Of a stretch of DNA of 64,000 nt, positions 9,889 through 22,859 are shown piece by piece. The stretch's first letter is position 1, and every line of letters begins with the position of its first letter. The notes beneath the pieces are model-generated. The model did not search any database. It worked only from the letters and a program-made list of their open reading frames with translations, and was not told the DNA's origin. The DNA is from Isoetes taiwanensis (taxonomy: Eukaryota > Streptophyta > Lycopodiopsida > Isoetales > Isoetaceae): NCBI GenBank assembly GCA_021234155.1, contig JAJEKV010000034.1, forward strand, positions 6,554,028 through 6,618,027, written 5' to 3'. The translations under genes and the position numbers were made by a program.

Positions 9889-10262
9889 GATTTCAGCCAC
9901 CACAGGATGTAATAGTTAGGCATAAAAGAAGTTGATATATTCTGTAAAGTTATCAATAACAAGAAACATGTTTTGAAATAAGTTGATGTACTCAATTACA
10001 ATGTAATATAAATCATGTTACACCAGCACTTTTCTCTTTTCAGATCACTTCTCTCCAACATATAATCTGTCCAACATATAATCTGTTCAAGCTATTCCAG
10101 ATCATGTAGCATTTCAGGCAAACTTCCCAGTAGCATCTCATGCACATCAGTAGACAATGCATAAGCTGCAGAAGCACCCTTCACCTTATGATTTACTTTT
10201 GGCATTGCAAACTTTGCTCCAATAACAGACTCTGCAGGTACAAGAACTTCTTTGTCATCCAA
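9889..10262. other. Intergenic between convergent relics
   Basis: It holds a short tandem repeat, CAACATATAATCTGT twice at about 10056-10088, and otherwise nothing I can identify. It separates the end of the plus-strand gene from the 3' end of the minus-strand transposase-like pseudogene. Confidence 0.4.
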
Positions 10263-12564
10263 TTAGTTATACTTGTGGTGACAACCAGGCAATTTTTTAT
10301 AGTAATAGGCGGATATGACTGTTTCACCTATATGGTGATAATTTTTGTAATCGTCAATAACATTTTCCTGCAAAACAAATTTTGTTTTCTTGCAAAGAAG
10401 GATATAGTATGGCACATTTTCTTCATTTCTTGGTGCAGCAAAAGAAGCAAACATATCACCTACCTGTACTAGATCTTCTAGCTCTTCATTTACATTTGCA
10501 AAAGCAGCAGTTTCCTCATTCTCTACTTCACAATGAGTACTTACTCAGGGTACTAGCTTCTTTAATTGCCATGAAATGGACTCACAAGCATCCCATTCAA
10601 AGTTAATGCAAGCATTGCAGAAGCAAGATAATGGTCTCACCATTACTAAGGTGGGATCAGTTGGACTTATAGCATGCAATTTTTTAATACCAGGAAGAGG
10701 TTGCACATCCAATGCATTGGTTCTATCAATATCTGACTCCTTCACTTCCCAGTATACTGTTAACATTAGATTGCTTGCTCCTCAATACAACACAAGCATC
10801 ATGTGCACCTCTAATCTACGTTCCATGTTTCGTGAATCGCTCGGCTGCAAGTACCTGCTTGGCCTTGGCAGACTCTCCATCATGTTCACCTTTTCCATGC
10901 CCAGAACCAAAGTAGTTCCATTGTAAATGAATGCCATATTCAACATGGTACCTGGTAATGAAATATAAATTTCTTCTGGACTTGTATTGTGCAGCACAAC
11001 CATCAGACCACACAATATGATACTGTACATGAGATCCACCATTCTCTTTCAGCCATTTCAGATGAAGCTTAAATGCATGTTGTACAAAATGTGTATCATG
11101 ATTTCTGTCATTAGAAATATACAAGTGAACAGTCTTCTTCAAGATGCCATTTACCTTTAGCATGGTAATCTGTACCATTATAGTAACTTGGTCTACATTC
11201 CAATGTTCTGACTGAACCTCTTTGAAAAGCTTCAATGTATAATTTTCTGCAAAGTCAACCACTGATATCACTGAATCATCTCTCAGGTTTTGAACACATC
11301 TTCTGAATTCTTTGCTTTGCCAATGAGCTGCAAAGTTGTGATGGATAAATGTCTTCATGTGACCAAACATGGCATCCAGCATGACAGGTGCATTGTTGTC
11401 TTGTCCACCAATCTGAGCCTTTTGAGACTCCTTTTTTAGACTTCTCATAAGAGTATATTTGCCAATTGACTTCACTTTCAATGTCATTTTCAGTTTCTTT
11501 TGGACACAAGATAATGTTCTGCTTACCACAGTTCTTGCAATCACTTGTAATACAATTTAATTTGTGCCACTCGTCACTATCCTATTTTGGACAAACCATA
11601 CTCCTCCATAGAGTGCTGACATTACAGTATATATGCTTGTGAGCCTAACAAATTCCATCATTTTTGTTAGCAGCACAAACTTCACAATTGCAGCTACAAT
11701 TGATGTGGAGCTTAGCCCTCATAGAATTAAATGCCTTCCTGAAGTTCTCTGCTTGCTCATGCTTGACACAACAACATGTGTTTCTTCCTTTAGCTTCCTT
11801 ACACAATCAGGTTTGAGGTATTCGAACAATCTGATGCCAATGTCTGCCTCTGGGTGTTGCTCCACAAAGTTCTGGTACGGCTCAGCCTGTGCATTCAAAT
11901 CATCATAGTTAATAAAAGATTTTGTATGTGCAATTGAGTACATGCGGAGTCAAAATGTACTAACATGTGCTCATAATGTACTAATATGTACTCAGATGTA
12001 CTCATATGTACTCATATGCACGCATATGTACGCATATGTACTCAGAATGTACTTACAATATACATAAGGACAACAGAATACACATTACACATGTACATTA
12101 AATACATGTGTAAGGATAAAGTAGCAGTGTGGGTACATTGCTGTACCCTAGAGCATATTAATGTTCTAGAGTAAATTCTTGAAGTCCATAGGCACTATCT
12201 GAAAGTCTGAGTACAAGATATGTACTCTATAGACATGTATAACATACAATATTATGCAAATATCTAATCTGTACATTGGTTAAGAATTTTGGAGTCACTG
12301 CATAAATAAGAAAGGAAGATTTAGTATAATATACATGGTCAATAAATGTAAGCAAACCAACAAAGGTAATTGCATATGTAAAAGTAAGTAAAAGTGAATA
12401 CATAAATGATAGATCAGTCATTAGAAAGCATTCATACATCAAAACAAAGAAGATACTATAAATTCCAATAAAGTGAACATATACATGAGGGATCAGAAGC
12501 ATTTCATACAATAAAGAATGAAATACCTGTGGTATATCAAGAAACTGGATTGCCTGATGCCTTT
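10263..12564 (-). pseudogene. DDE-transposase-like protein, C-terminal part
   Basis: This is the continuation, after the 24-kb chromovirus, of the gene that starts at 37026. One exon ends at 12527 (IQFLDIPQ, donor GTATTT), an intron of about 640 bp follows, and the next exon begins at 11886 (AEPYQNFVEQHPEAD). Conserved blocks in order are a Cys-rich region (CCCVKHEQ, CNCEVC, CKNCG), VVDFAENY, YISNDRNHDTH, VWSDGCAAQYK and GHGKGEHDGESAK. Then come VRPLSCFCNAC and a tail with VPYYILLCKK. The acidic residues in the FAENY, WSDG and GKGEHD blocks are a plausible D-D-E set; I know similar proteins of unknown function in other eukaryotes. Two TAG codons and at least two frameshifts make it a pseudogene. 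Confidence 0.7.
11946..12062. repeat. ATGTACTCAT-type tandem repeats in the intron
   Basis: About nine imperfect copies of a 10-11-bp unit (ATGTACTCAT, ATGCACGCAT, ATGTACTAAT) lie in the intron of the transposase-like pseudogene. Confidence 0.75.
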
Positions 12565-14111
12565 TGTGATGCTCCCTGAACATATACGACACTCGGGCGT
12601 ATACATACGGGGACTTTCCCCTCCCATGGCGACCAACTCACCATGAGCAGGGCCCTCCGTCTGACTCGGGCCATCTATAAGAAGATGCTCAAGTGAAGGA
12701 CACAGAGGGGTCATTCGGCCCATGCCTTCAACGGGGCTCCTACGTCGCGGAAGCATGAATACAAGGTTAGCACACAGCATAATCATATCATAATTTACCA
12801 CCACGAGGGGTGGCACATCCATCCAAGTGACAATAGCAAAGAATATGCATTTAATACTAAGGAAAACACCCAAACCCATGGTTCTACCCCGGCTCCGACT
12901 CCAGTGAGGATCGACTGACGGCTAGGTCTCAAGAGATCAGCAGACCGAATCTTGACATGGCGTTGGCTGACATAGAACGTCGGCTAGGGTTGTCCACTCC
13001 ATCCGCCCCTCCTGTGCACACTTTGCAGATGAGTCCAATCATGCTATGGCGTCACTATAGCCTTCCGGACATGCAGACTCAAGGTATCACCCTTCGAGCC
13101 TACTACAGGGTTCATGAAGCCCTGTCCGATGAGGCAGGTCGGGGAAGCGTCCCCTTCCAGGATCACAGTGGTTCCATGGGTGAGCTAGAGAATACATGCC
13201 GCATCAGCGACCCCCGCATCCGTACCCGACTTACTCACCCTAAATCTACTCAAAGTGCAAGATGCTCCATACGGATCACACCTCTACACCCAGGGAGTGT
13301 CAGACCCATACCCGGCCCTCTTCGTGACCGACTATCAGGCCTAGCCCACTGTAGGAGTCTCAGGAGCCTTTTATGTTCGTGCAAGACCCCACCCCCACTT
13401 CACCACTGCGTCCCTTATTTGGTGCTAAGCAATTCCATAGCATCCATGACTCGGTGGTCTCTTGTGCACAGGCCGCATTAATGGGAATTACAGGAATCAA
13501 CCTAGGAGTATACTACTAACATGGCTCAGAGGTCTCTACCGCCCTTATTTCCCCCATTTCCAGAGTAATACTATGCAAAGAACTATCAATCCATCCTTTA
13601 AGAGCAAGATCAGAATCCAAAAATAAAGAGAACTCTCCTTTACAATCAAAACAGACGAAACAAACACAACAAGTGCCCAACAGGGGCGCTACCCTAGAAT
13701 TCTCAAGCTATCCTAACCACCCACCTGAGTTCCTGCTGGATCCGTTGTCATTTGGTGCTTCCATCTCCCTGGGACTTGGCGCTCAGCTATGGCTACACAG
13801 GTAAAGGTGCTTGGCAAGGTGGGCGCTCAGCTCCTTCTCCTCTTGGACGATTTTGGGGAGTCAATTAGGGATAGGGGTCAGGTTGATGGCTCAATTTGGA
13901 ACTTCCCATGCTGGCCAATCGAATTAGGCCAGGTGGCGCTCCCATAAATAGCCAATTAGGCCAATTCAATTATCCTTTAATGGTTAATTTAACATAGCTA
14001 ATTAAATCCCTTTTAGGTCAATGTCAAAATACCCCATGGTGGCGTATCTTTGTTGATGACGTGTCAGCATATTATTTATACGTGTTCCGTATAAATACAT
14101 GGAACGTCACA
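12565..14111 (-). repeat. 3' LTR of the chromovirus
   Basis: 1547 bp, bounded by target duplication CCTTT on the left and the polypurine tract on the right. It differs from the 5' LTR by roughly 25 mostly C/T and G/A substitutions and lacks a 29-bp block that the 5' LTR has at about 36129-36157. Confidence 0.95.
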
Positions 14112-14125
14112 TTCTCCCCTCCTTA
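14112..14125 (-). promoter_or_regulatory. Polypurine tract of the chromovirus
   Basis: On the minus strand the sequence immediately before the 3' LTR reads TAAGGAGGGGAGAA, a purine run in the place where plus-strand priming occurs in LTR retrotransposons. Confidence 0.85.
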
Positions 14126-14669
14126 GAAATAATGTTGTCCTCAGCATTAGGGTTAGATACAACAATAGAAATTTATATTACGAAGAAAGGTATCTGAAGA
14201 TAATACATTGAAAGCTTTAAAGTCTAAAACAGTTTAAGCACCGAGGTGCATTTCACATGATCATGATAAGAAAATAGTTCAAGGACCGAAGTCCAATATG
14301 ACATCAGAGTAACACGTAAAACGGAAGAAGTCGGGTCATCAGCAACCCTCTATACATGGGCAGGGCACGTACTGCTCACTGGCCTCTGCACATGTCAATA
14401 TATCAGTTTGTATAGATAAAATAATTAGGTTGTGGTTGAAGGGTCCACCCCCTATAAGAAATAAAAGAAAATTTATGTACAAGAAACCTATCATGCCTAT
14501 GGTTCGCAATTCATTGTGGCGTAAGGAATGGTGAAGTTCCTATTGTAGCCAAGATGAACGCGGCTATCAACTACATGCTTTACAAGCAATTCGCGGTCGT
14601 GTCCACATCGACAGTACACCACGTCCTAGGGAACACGAAGGTGATCCCATCATCGGTAACTATCATCAA
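14126..14669. other. 3' untranslated part of the chromovirus
   Basis: About 540 bp between the chromodomain stop and the polypurine tract. I see no coding frame in it. Confidence 0.5.
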
Positions 14670-15476
14670 CTACGATGCATCTACCCCTCTACTGCATGAT
14701 TCTCGGCGAATCAAGCCTTCAAGCTTACCGCCGGGAGCGGGGTTGATAGCATCATTGATGGTGCGGCCTTGAGATTCGTGCATGAAGTCTGGACAATGCT
14801 TCTCAAGGTCTGTTTCCATCACCCATGTAACATCCTCAACTGGCAAGTGTTTCCACTTGACCAAGTATTGCAGCATCTGGGTCCTTCTGGTCTGTTTATA
14901 TGCTCGATCAAGAAGAGCTTCAGGTACTATATCTAAATGCTCTTCCGTCATTTCCAGTAGGGTGGGTGTATCCAAGATCTCCTCTGGATCTGGGGTGTGC
15001 TGCTTTAGAAGGCTCACATGAAAGACCTTGTGGATCTTCAAACGGGGTGGTAATTCTAGGCGATATGCCTGTTCCCCAACACGTTCAGTGATCTTGAACG
15101 GGCCAGCCCATCTGGGTGCCAGCTTCTTGCAGTTATCAATCTTAAGCTTGGCTTGTTTTACCGTAATCTTAAGCCAAACCGATTCACCCACCTGGAAGAC
15201 TCGTGCGGTTCTGTGCTTATCCGCTACACTCTTCTGACGACTGCGTGCAGCCAATAAGTAGCCACAAACTTCTTCAACCAAAGCTTGCATTTCCAAGAGG
15301 AGCTGTTGAGAAACCTCCACTTTAGAAATGGGGTTATGCCATGTGTCTGGAGTAAGGCATTGATAACCATAATTTATCATGAAGGGAGACATTCTGGAAG
15401 ATTCCTGTTTCATACTGTTATAGGCAAATTCGACCAGATAAATATAGTCAGCCCATTGGGATTGCTTACTCCACAC
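14670..15476 (-). CDS. Integrase C-terminal region with chromodomain (chromovirus)
   Basis: Continues the integrase after a nonsense codon near 15480. It holds the end of the catalytic core (VEFAYNS, SPFMINYG), the GPF-type C-terminal domain (PRWAGPFKI, then LPPRLKIHKVFHVSLLK) and a chromodomain (LDRAYKQTRR, QYLVKWKHLPVEDVTW). Chromodomains on integrases define chromoviruses and bind modified histone tails to steer insertion to heterochromatin. The central Trp of the binding cage (VKWK) is present, but the aromatic that HP1 has in its GYP turn is Leu here (HLP), so the cage is partial, as in several plant chromovirus groups. Confidence 0.85.
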   Translation of the reverse strand: MWSKQSQWADYIYLVEFAYNSMKQESSRMSPFMINYGYQCLTPDTWHNPISKVEVSQQLLLEMQALVEEVCGYLLAARSRQKSVADKHRTARVFQVGESVWLKITVKQAKLKIDNCKKLAPRWAGPFKITERVGEQAYRLELPPRLKIHKVFHVSLLKQHTPDPEEILDTPTLLEMTEEHLDIVPEALLDRAYKQTRRTQMLQYLVKWKHLPVEDVTWVMETDLEKHCPDFMHESQGRTINDAINPAPGGKLEGLIRRESCSRGVDAS

Positions 15477-16157
15477 ATAACTTCATAGCATATCCTCTAT
15501 AATGCGATTGGTACGCTCTGTCCGACCATCCGTCTGAGGATGATATGCCGTACTCATAGCGAGCTTGGTCTGGATGGTGGCAAAAAAATCTTTCCAGAAT
15601 GCACTTACGAATTTGGGATCCCTGTCAGATACAATAACTCGTGGCATTCCGTGCAACCTGAAGATCTCCTTTGCAAATAGCAGCGCGGTATCAAAGGCTG
15701 TGTCCGTGGTCCGACATGGCAAGAAGTGAGCCATTTTTGACAATTTGTCGACCACTACCATCAATGCATCGTATCCACGGAGAGTACGTGGAAGGCCTAC
15801 AATGAAATCCATGGTTATCACTTCCCACTTGGCATTAGGCACATCCAGAGGTTGCAACTCACCTGGAAATCTTAATTGCTCAGCCTTGGTTTGTTGACAC
15901 ACCTGACACTGCTTAATGTACCTGGCCATGTCCTTCTTCATCGAAGGCCAAAAATAACTGGAGCGGATCTTAAAGTAGGTCTTCATAAAGCCTGCATGTC
16001 CAGCTATAGGGCTGTTGTGCGTGTCATGGAGAATTAGCTTACGCACTCCTGAAGTTTCAGGTACACACAACTTATCCTTGTAATATAACAAATTGCCCTC
16101 TTTCTTATACAAACGGAAAGCTTCACGTTCTTTATCTGTGCGTGCCTCCTTAGCCAA
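15477..16157 (-). pseudogene. Integrase, zinc-binding and catalytic core (chromovirus)
   Basis: Zinc-binding H-H-C-C module (HDTHNSPIAGHAGF, then CQVCQQTK). The catalytic triad is visible as ITMDFIVGLP, VSDRDPKF and YHPQTDGRTERTN. A stop after RIIEDML breaks the frame before the C-terminal region, which then resumes at once at MWSKQSQWADY. The protein would join element cDNA to the target DNA. A single point mutation separates the two halves, so the decay is slight. Confidence 0.85.
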
Positions 16158-16199
16158 ACTATCTCAAACATCACGGAACTCGGGATCTGTGGCCAAGGT

Positions 16200-16690
16200 C
16201 AGTTCTATCTATTTCCCAAACTCACTGGTGAGTGTGGAAATTGCGTTACAATGGGTTCGGGTCACCAAGGGATGGCGTGACAAGGCATCCGCAGCCACAT
16301 TGTGTTTCCCAGGTTTATACATAATCTCAAAATCATATTCCTCGAGAAACTCCATCCATCTTCTCTGACGGAGATTGAGATTGGGCTGGGTTGTTAGATA
16401 ACGGAGGCTCTGATGATCCGTATCCAGCTGGAATCTTCTACCAAGAAGATAGTGTCTCCATATATGCAGAGCACGGACAACGGCTAACAATTCCTGATCA
16501 TGGGTAGGGTATCGCTGCTCAGTTTCATTCATTTTCTTTGTTCATAGGCAATGACCCTCCCTTCCTGCATTAGGACTCCACCGGTGGCAATCTTACTGGC
16601 ATCCGTTGCCACTAGTTTATCCTTTTCAGGATCGGGCAATGTGAGGACTGGTGCTGACGTTAAAGCATCTTTAAGCTGCTGGAAACTTTC
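16200..16690 (-). pseudogene. RNase H domain (chromovirus)
   Basis: The first part is read at 16690-16540 (VATDASKIATGGVLMQ, VIAYEQRK). After a frameshift near 16533 it continues as NETEQRYPTHDQELLAVV, LDTDHQSLRYL and YKPGKHNVAADALSRHP. These are the D, E, D, D blocks of Ty3-type RNase H, directly downstream of RT in the usual pol order. Confidence 0.85.
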
Positions 16691-17617
16691 CTAGACCTTT
16701 GCCTTCCAATGCTCAATCCAATCCTTCACCTTCTCATGCTTTGTAAGATTAGTAAGAGGTGCTGCAATCTTTGCAAAATCCTTAACAAATTTCCGATAAT
16801 ATCCTGCCAATCCCAAGAAACTTCGGACCTCTGACACATTACCAGGAATAGACCAATCCTTGACTGCCTCTATTTTTGCTGGATCTGTAGCGATTCCGTC
16901 GGCCGAAATGACATGGCCTAAATAGTCGACCTTCGGAGTGGCAAACTTGCACTTAGGGAACTTGGCAAAGAGCTGGTGACGTCTTAGCTTCTGTAGGGCC
17001 AACCTAAGATGTTCCTCATGCTGCTCCAGTGTCTTACTGTAGATGAGAATGTCGTCAAAGAAAATAACAACAAAATCATCCAAGTATTGTCGGAAGACAT
17101 CGTTCATTAACCGCATAAAAGTTGCGGGGGCATTAGTTAATCAAAAAGGCATAACAGTAAACTCATAATGCCCATATCTAGTGCGAAAGGCAGATTTATG
17201 AATGTCCTCCTCCTTAATTCTTATCTGATGGTATCCCGAACGTAAGTCAATCTTTGAGAAATACTTGGCCCCTTGCAACTGGTCCATAAGTTCATCTGCT
17301 CTAGGTAAAGCATAGCGATTCTTGATGGTATGCTTATTAAGTTGCCGATAATCAATACACATCCTTAAGGAGCCATCCTTCTTTTTAACAAAAAGGATAG
17401 GAGCGCCAAAAGGCGAAACACTAGGCCGAATGAAGCCTAGGTTTAATAGCTCCTGCAGTTGCTTCTTAAGCTCTGCCAACTCAGGGGGACTCATACGGTA
17501 CGGGGCCTTACTGATAGGCTTAGTACCTGGTTCCAAAGCTATCTCACATTCTACTCCTCTGAAAGGAGGAAGCTTTTGGATCTCATCTGGAAAAAGATCG
17601 CTAAACTCTCGGAGAAG
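16691..17617 (-). pseudogene. Reverse transcriptase of the chromovirus, cut by the nested element
   Basis: Ty3-type RT blocks in order: [52 protein letters not shown], and an active site written FFDD ([12 protein letters not shown]). The conserved MPFGLTNAP box reads MPF-stop-LTNAP, so Gly has become TGA near 17140. Downstream come [10 protein letters not shown] and [14 protein letters not shown]. The domain starts at the junction with the nested element (17618); its upstream neighbour is the protease part at 28691-29150. Confidence 0.9.
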
Positions 17618-18224
17618 TGTTAGCCCTGTGCCTGGCAGACACACAGGTCTATACTTGCTGCATGAGGGCGAGGCCCCACTGGCCACGGTGTCCAAGAAGA
17701 GGAATCCACAAGGCGCCACGGCGGGTCAAAGCTCCTCCAAGAAGCAGAAGACCCAAAGGTAGGACCCACGGCGGGCCACTACTTGTCTGTTAGCACGGCC
17801 GCGGACAGCTCAGATTCCTGTTCGAGTGCCCAAGTAGTGGAGCACGCGTTGTCATGATGAGGATCAGATTCAGGCCCGTAGGCCACTCCGTGTTCCTATA
17901 TATTGTAGCATTTTTGCTCCTTCAAAAAAAGGGTTGAGTGTTCTTTTGTGTCACTCTGACGAGACATCTTTGCCGTGCTTTGTTAATGCGCTCTTTTGAG
18001 CCTTCATTATACACTTGTTTTGATCAATGGATTGCCGTGTTCTCCACAAGTGTCTTGTGTGTTTCATTGTGTATTGCCATTGCTTTTTTTTATCGAGTTT
18101 TTCTTGTTCTTTCCTCTGTTAGCAAAAATCCGGCGTGACAAGAGTGTCTCGAGGATTTGCCCTGCCGGACTTCCGGATCTCACGGAGATCCGTCCCTCAG
18201 CGATCAGAGGCCGGACCCCAAACA
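17618..18224 (+). repeat. 5' LTR of the nested element
   Basis: 607 bp, TGTTAGCCC...CCCCAAACA. It differs from the 3' LTR mainly by single-base insertions and deletions of G or C. Confidence 0.9.
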
Positions 18225-18225
18225 C

Positions 18226-18243
18226 TGGCGCTGTTGCGGGCTC
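18226..18243 (+). promoter_or_regulatory. Primer-binding site of the nested element
   Basis: TGGCGCTGTTGCGGGCTC lies one base after the 5' LTR. It resembles the TGGCGCCGTTGCCGGGG type found in plant Tat/Athila elements; two positions look like one-base losses or changes. Confidence 0.55.
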
Positions 18244-18829
18244 ACTACGAAAGGCGTATTGATACCATGTTCAATCCCTTCTTTACTCCCGCGATATTCA
18301 ACACCGGATGGCGTCAAGACGCCGTCCACCATGAAGCTAGCGGCGCCTCCGCGAATATGTCCACATACACTCACGGTTCGATTGTCTCTTCTCGGTGTGC
18401 GAGGCGCCAATCTGTTCCACCTACACCCGCGACAACTTTCGGACCGACCTCCCCGTGGAAGGTCGCCATTGTTCCGTTCCTCGTTCGCCACATCATGCGA
18501 GGCCGCAACACGACCCTTTGAATTTACTCCACCGGAATCCCCACTCAAGATCCGCGGAACCACCGCCAATTTTCTACGGAACATGCGCAAAATGTTTTCT
18601 CTATTGGTAATCTTTCTTTAGGAACCGGTACCACCGCTTCCACCTTTGTCAATTCCCCCTACCGTCTGCATTTCCCTTTAATCATTTCCCCACCACATTT
18701 GTTCATGCACGTCACAACCTTTGTTCCCACTACAAGCGCTTGATTACCTCTTTTTACTAATCTCACACAACCTATGCGGTTTGGTACCTATCAAACAACC
18801 AACACCCTCTTGTCTTTTCTTTTCCACAA

Positions 18830-20043
18830 ATGCAAACACCCATTCATCTTGAGGCTCCTACACATGCTTTAAAACTCCCATATCCACTCTTTGGAAATGA
18901 TAAAGGTAAACACATAGACCAGAGTGCTCGGGCTCACATGGATGAATTTGAGTCACTTGCGGATCTCAATGGTCACTCCGATCCAAAACTAAAATTCCAC
19001 ATCTTTTCGACGACCTGCGTGGAGCACCCCCCCGAATGGCTGATGGCAAACAAAAGCCACTTTGGAAACAAGATTGGATACACATGAAGACCTCTTTTCT
19101 TTCCCATTACGGCACCCTTGCGGATGATCAACAAGCTGGCTGAGCGACCTCAACACACTCAAGCGGAGAACCCGGAGAATCTGCCGAGACTTTTTGAGGC
19201 CGATTGCAGATCTTAGTCAACAAGTTGAAGGAATTTCCAACCCAAAGCCAAATTCTAGTGTGGTTTCTTCAAGGCTTACCCTCTCACATCCGATTTATGA
19301 CTGAGTATTTGCGCCCCAAGACATTACAAGAAGCCATTGAATTAGTCAATCACTCTGTTCATGTTTCCTCACGCGGTGATCAAGCCACGATACTCCCATT
19401 TCCCTCGGCTACACCCACGCGCACCTCGACTGCCTCCACGGCAGTTCCCCCAAGAAATAACATTTGGTGTACTATTTGCGATTACTTTCGGGACATCGGG
19501 CGAATGAGTGTAACTTCGTGGATAGCATGATCCATTGCAAACGCTGCAACATGCAGAACCACACCACTGAAGAATGTACAAATCCACGACCAAATCCGTA
19601 TCGACAACGTCTTGTTCACCAAGTGCAGAAGGTACCCACGCAAACTCAACCACAGACACAGGCACAGCCACGACAACAACAACAACCCCAGCAACAACAG
19701 CAACCACAACGTGGACCTCCTCGTTCCACTTTTGATCCAAGCAAGTCCCAATGTTTCAAGCTGTGACCAATGGGGTCATCGGTCTGCAGATTGTCCTCAA
19801 CTTCCTCAAGTTCAAATACTGATTCACGGCACCAATCAAAACCCGCGGCGGTCGTCTTACACCTTTTCAAGTATGGGAAGCCAAGGGAAGGCAAGGCCAC
19901 GCCCGGCTCAAAGCGGCCACCACGGCCACCACAACAACAACCACGCCAGCAAACAAACAACTCAAAAACAATTGGATGATCAACTCCAAGAAGAAATTTA
20001 CCATGCAATCAACACCAGCCTTGAATCCTCCAAGCTGGATTGA
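18830..20043 (+). pseudogene. Gag of the nested element, frameshifted
   Basis: The capsid region begins near 18830 (LPYPLFGNDKGKHIDQ, then HMDEFESLADLNGHSDPKLK) and continues in other frames (LVWFLQGLPSHIRFMTEYL, then LQEAIELVNHSVHVSS). Two or three zinc knuckles follow: a damaged one (WCTICD, SGHRANEC), a clean CKRCNMQNHTTEEC and a third SCDQWGHRSADC. Between them is a Gln-rich stretch encoded by CAACAACAA runs. At least five frame changes are needed to read the domain. Confidence 0.75.
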
Positions 20044-20539
20044 GGTTCTCCCTCATTCCCCACGCCATAAGCACCCGTGCACCAAGTTTTTGCAGCCCGA
20101 TTACGTACCGGTGAGCCATCAACCAAATCTGTTCATTTTGCACCCAAACGGATCAACTACTTCCTCATGTTCAACCTAAACTTAAAAAAGTCTGCTTCAA
20201 CTCATCGAACGCGTGAAGGTAAGGCACTCAAGTGCGTCAATGCTACCACACGATCGGGGAGCCCGCGACCACGAATGCCACGACATCGCAACACCACCAC
20301 TCAACATTGCTGCGCTGAAGTCGACCTCCTCAACAAGGTAGCGACATCTATTGCTGAGCAACAACAACCCACGGATCCACCACAACTACCCGCAATCCCT
20401 CACGAACTTCAACAAGAACTTGCTAAAATCAAAATTCCTCTCGACCCTCACGACTATCCTACAACTATGTCCAAAGACTACGAGCACATTTTACAAAACA
20501 CAGTATTACCTGTTAATGCGGTAAGCCACATCAACACCC

Positions 20540-22660
20540 ACGGTGCATGCACACGTGGGCAAAAGGCTGTTCACCATGTTGGATCGATGGTGGCGGCAAG
20601 CGATCAATCTTATTACGGATAATCTCGGGCGACAATTGGGCATAAAGGAGCTCCATACGCCCCTTATGACATCAAGCTTGCGAATGGCCATATCACGCGA
20701 CCACAAGGAGTTACACAACCAATACCGGTCAATATTGGAGATCTACAATTTACCATGGAATTCGGTGTTTGGAGAGCGAGGAGAAGATCAGGAGATTATG
20801 AAATGTTAGTAGGGCGACCCTTTTTGAGACAAGCTAAAAGCATTCACTCTTTGGGCCACGGATCAACTTGTTATCACGGATGGCAAGCTCAGCGCCCGCG
20901 ATGGATCGACCACGGGCGGATCATTTACGTAGATCCTATTTGAATCAGGCGGTGACTACGAACAAGTTTGCAACACCTATCGGTTACAAGCCAAGGGTTT
21001 GCCACTCACGGCTTACCCGAATACAATCAACCATGGGAAGACATGGATATTGATAAAGGCATAGCAACGCTGGTTGACCCCTATTTGACACCTTGTAACA
21101 ATGTCACATTGGTTCCACATGAGGAGGCGGTACCCCGGCTCCTCCTCACGTTCAAGAAGACACCACACCAACTCCTAGTGGCGCGCCACTATTTTTCAAA
21201 ATTGGTCAACATGAACATCTGTCCTACTCGTGAGCCAGCCCACACCGTTCGGGATGATCAAGTCATTCCACACATTCAAACTCTGCGGTAGACATAATTG
21301 ATATTGGAACAAATCAACCAATCCGATTGGCACGCGACCTCACGCCCGGCATTGGGGAGCAAGCCATTGTGCTATTCAAGCGTTTCAAGCACATCTTTGC
21401 TTGGAGCTACAAAGACCTCCGGAGGTATCAAGAAAGAATTGGGACAACTCTCGATTCCCACCAAGCCCGGATGCTAGACCCATCTAGCGGCGATGCCGGC
21501 TTAACCCAAACTACCGTGAAAAGGTTAAAGCCGAAATTGACAAGCTTTTGGATTTGGACTTATCTACGAGGTCAAACATTGAGAATGGGTAAGTCCTATT
21601 GTTATTGCCCTCAAACATAATGGAAAAATTGGCGTTTGTGTGGATTATAGAAAACTCAATCAAGCCCGCGGACGGGATCATTTCCCTCTCCCTTCACGGA
21701 TCAAGTGTTGGAAGATGTAGCGAGGCCACGAGATGTACTCCTTCATGGGCGGCTTCTCGGTTATAATCAAATATCCATTCGAGAAGAAGATCAACTAAAG
21801 ACTACCTTCACTACTCCATGGGGTACCTTTGCTTACAAAGTCGTTCCTTTTGGATTGTCAAACTCACCATCCACATTTCAACGCATTATGCTTCTTTGTT
21901 TTTCAAGAGTACATGCAAGTTCATCCCTTTACGCAAGTCTTTCGGGATGACTTCTCCACTTACACCCCGTTATGGACCATTTGGTAAAACTTGAACTAGT
22001 TTTTCAACGCTGTGATGAATCGGAATTAGCCTCAATGGGGAAAAGTGCACCTTACGTGTCACCTCGGGTGTACTTACAGGACATGTAGGAGTCGACCGCG
22101 GCATTACAACGGACCCAACCAAAATCAGTTGTGTCATCGGAGCATATCCACTGCGAACATCAAGGACACACGTTCCTTTCTTGGCAAAGTCAACTTCTAT
22201 GCCACCTTTATTCGAATTGGCACCATTTGCCGATCCAATTCCTGGCCGATTTGGAAATCCATACACATGGACTTGGACATCTGATGCAAATCAAGCTTTT
22301 AAAGAACTCAAAGTCAAGCTCACGAAGCCCCGTGCTAGTACCACCTCAATGGGACAAACCATTTCATGTCCATGTTGATGTTTTGGGCTTTGCGATTGGA
22401 GCTGTTCTAGCTCAGAGTATGCACCAAATCGGGACAAGCCCATCGGATCGCCCGCCAGAAAACTCAATCTGGCGGCGCAACTATTCGACCCACGGAAAGG
22501 GAAGCCCTTGGCCTTATCTTTTGTGTACAAGCGCTTTTCGACACTATCTTCTTGGTAGTCAAATTCGCTTTTATGTGGATCATCAAGCTCTTCTATATTT
22601 AATCAATAAGCCAAACCCCACGGGCGAATTGCTTTCGATGGATATTGATATTGCAAGAGT
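20540..22660 (+). pseudogene. Protease, RT and RNase H region of the nested element
   Basis: Protease traces near 20560-20830 (INLITDNLGRQLGIKE, VGRPFLRQ). RT traces run from 21340 (FKRFKHIFAWSYKDL, VCVDYRKLN at 21637, LLGYNQISIREEDQ, VVPFGLSNSPSTFQR). RNase H is at 22360-22620 (VHVDVLGFAIGAVLAQ, FRHYLLGSQIRFYVDHQALLY). The RT active-site block is scrambled by indels around 21900-21980. Domain order matches Ty3/gypsy pol. Confidence 0.75.
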
Positions 22661-22859
22661 TTGCCCCTTTTGACATTATTCACAAGCGGGGCCCGCTCAC
22701 GGTCCCCGACTATCTTTCACGCATACACCACGGATGATCCCTCGGAAGGAGTTCCGCGATGCCCTTCCGGGATGCTCAAGCTGTTCTGGTCGCGCCCGCC
22801 TCATTGGTACCACGACTATCAGCGCTTTCTCCTCGCGGGCGCACTCCGTCAAGTGACCC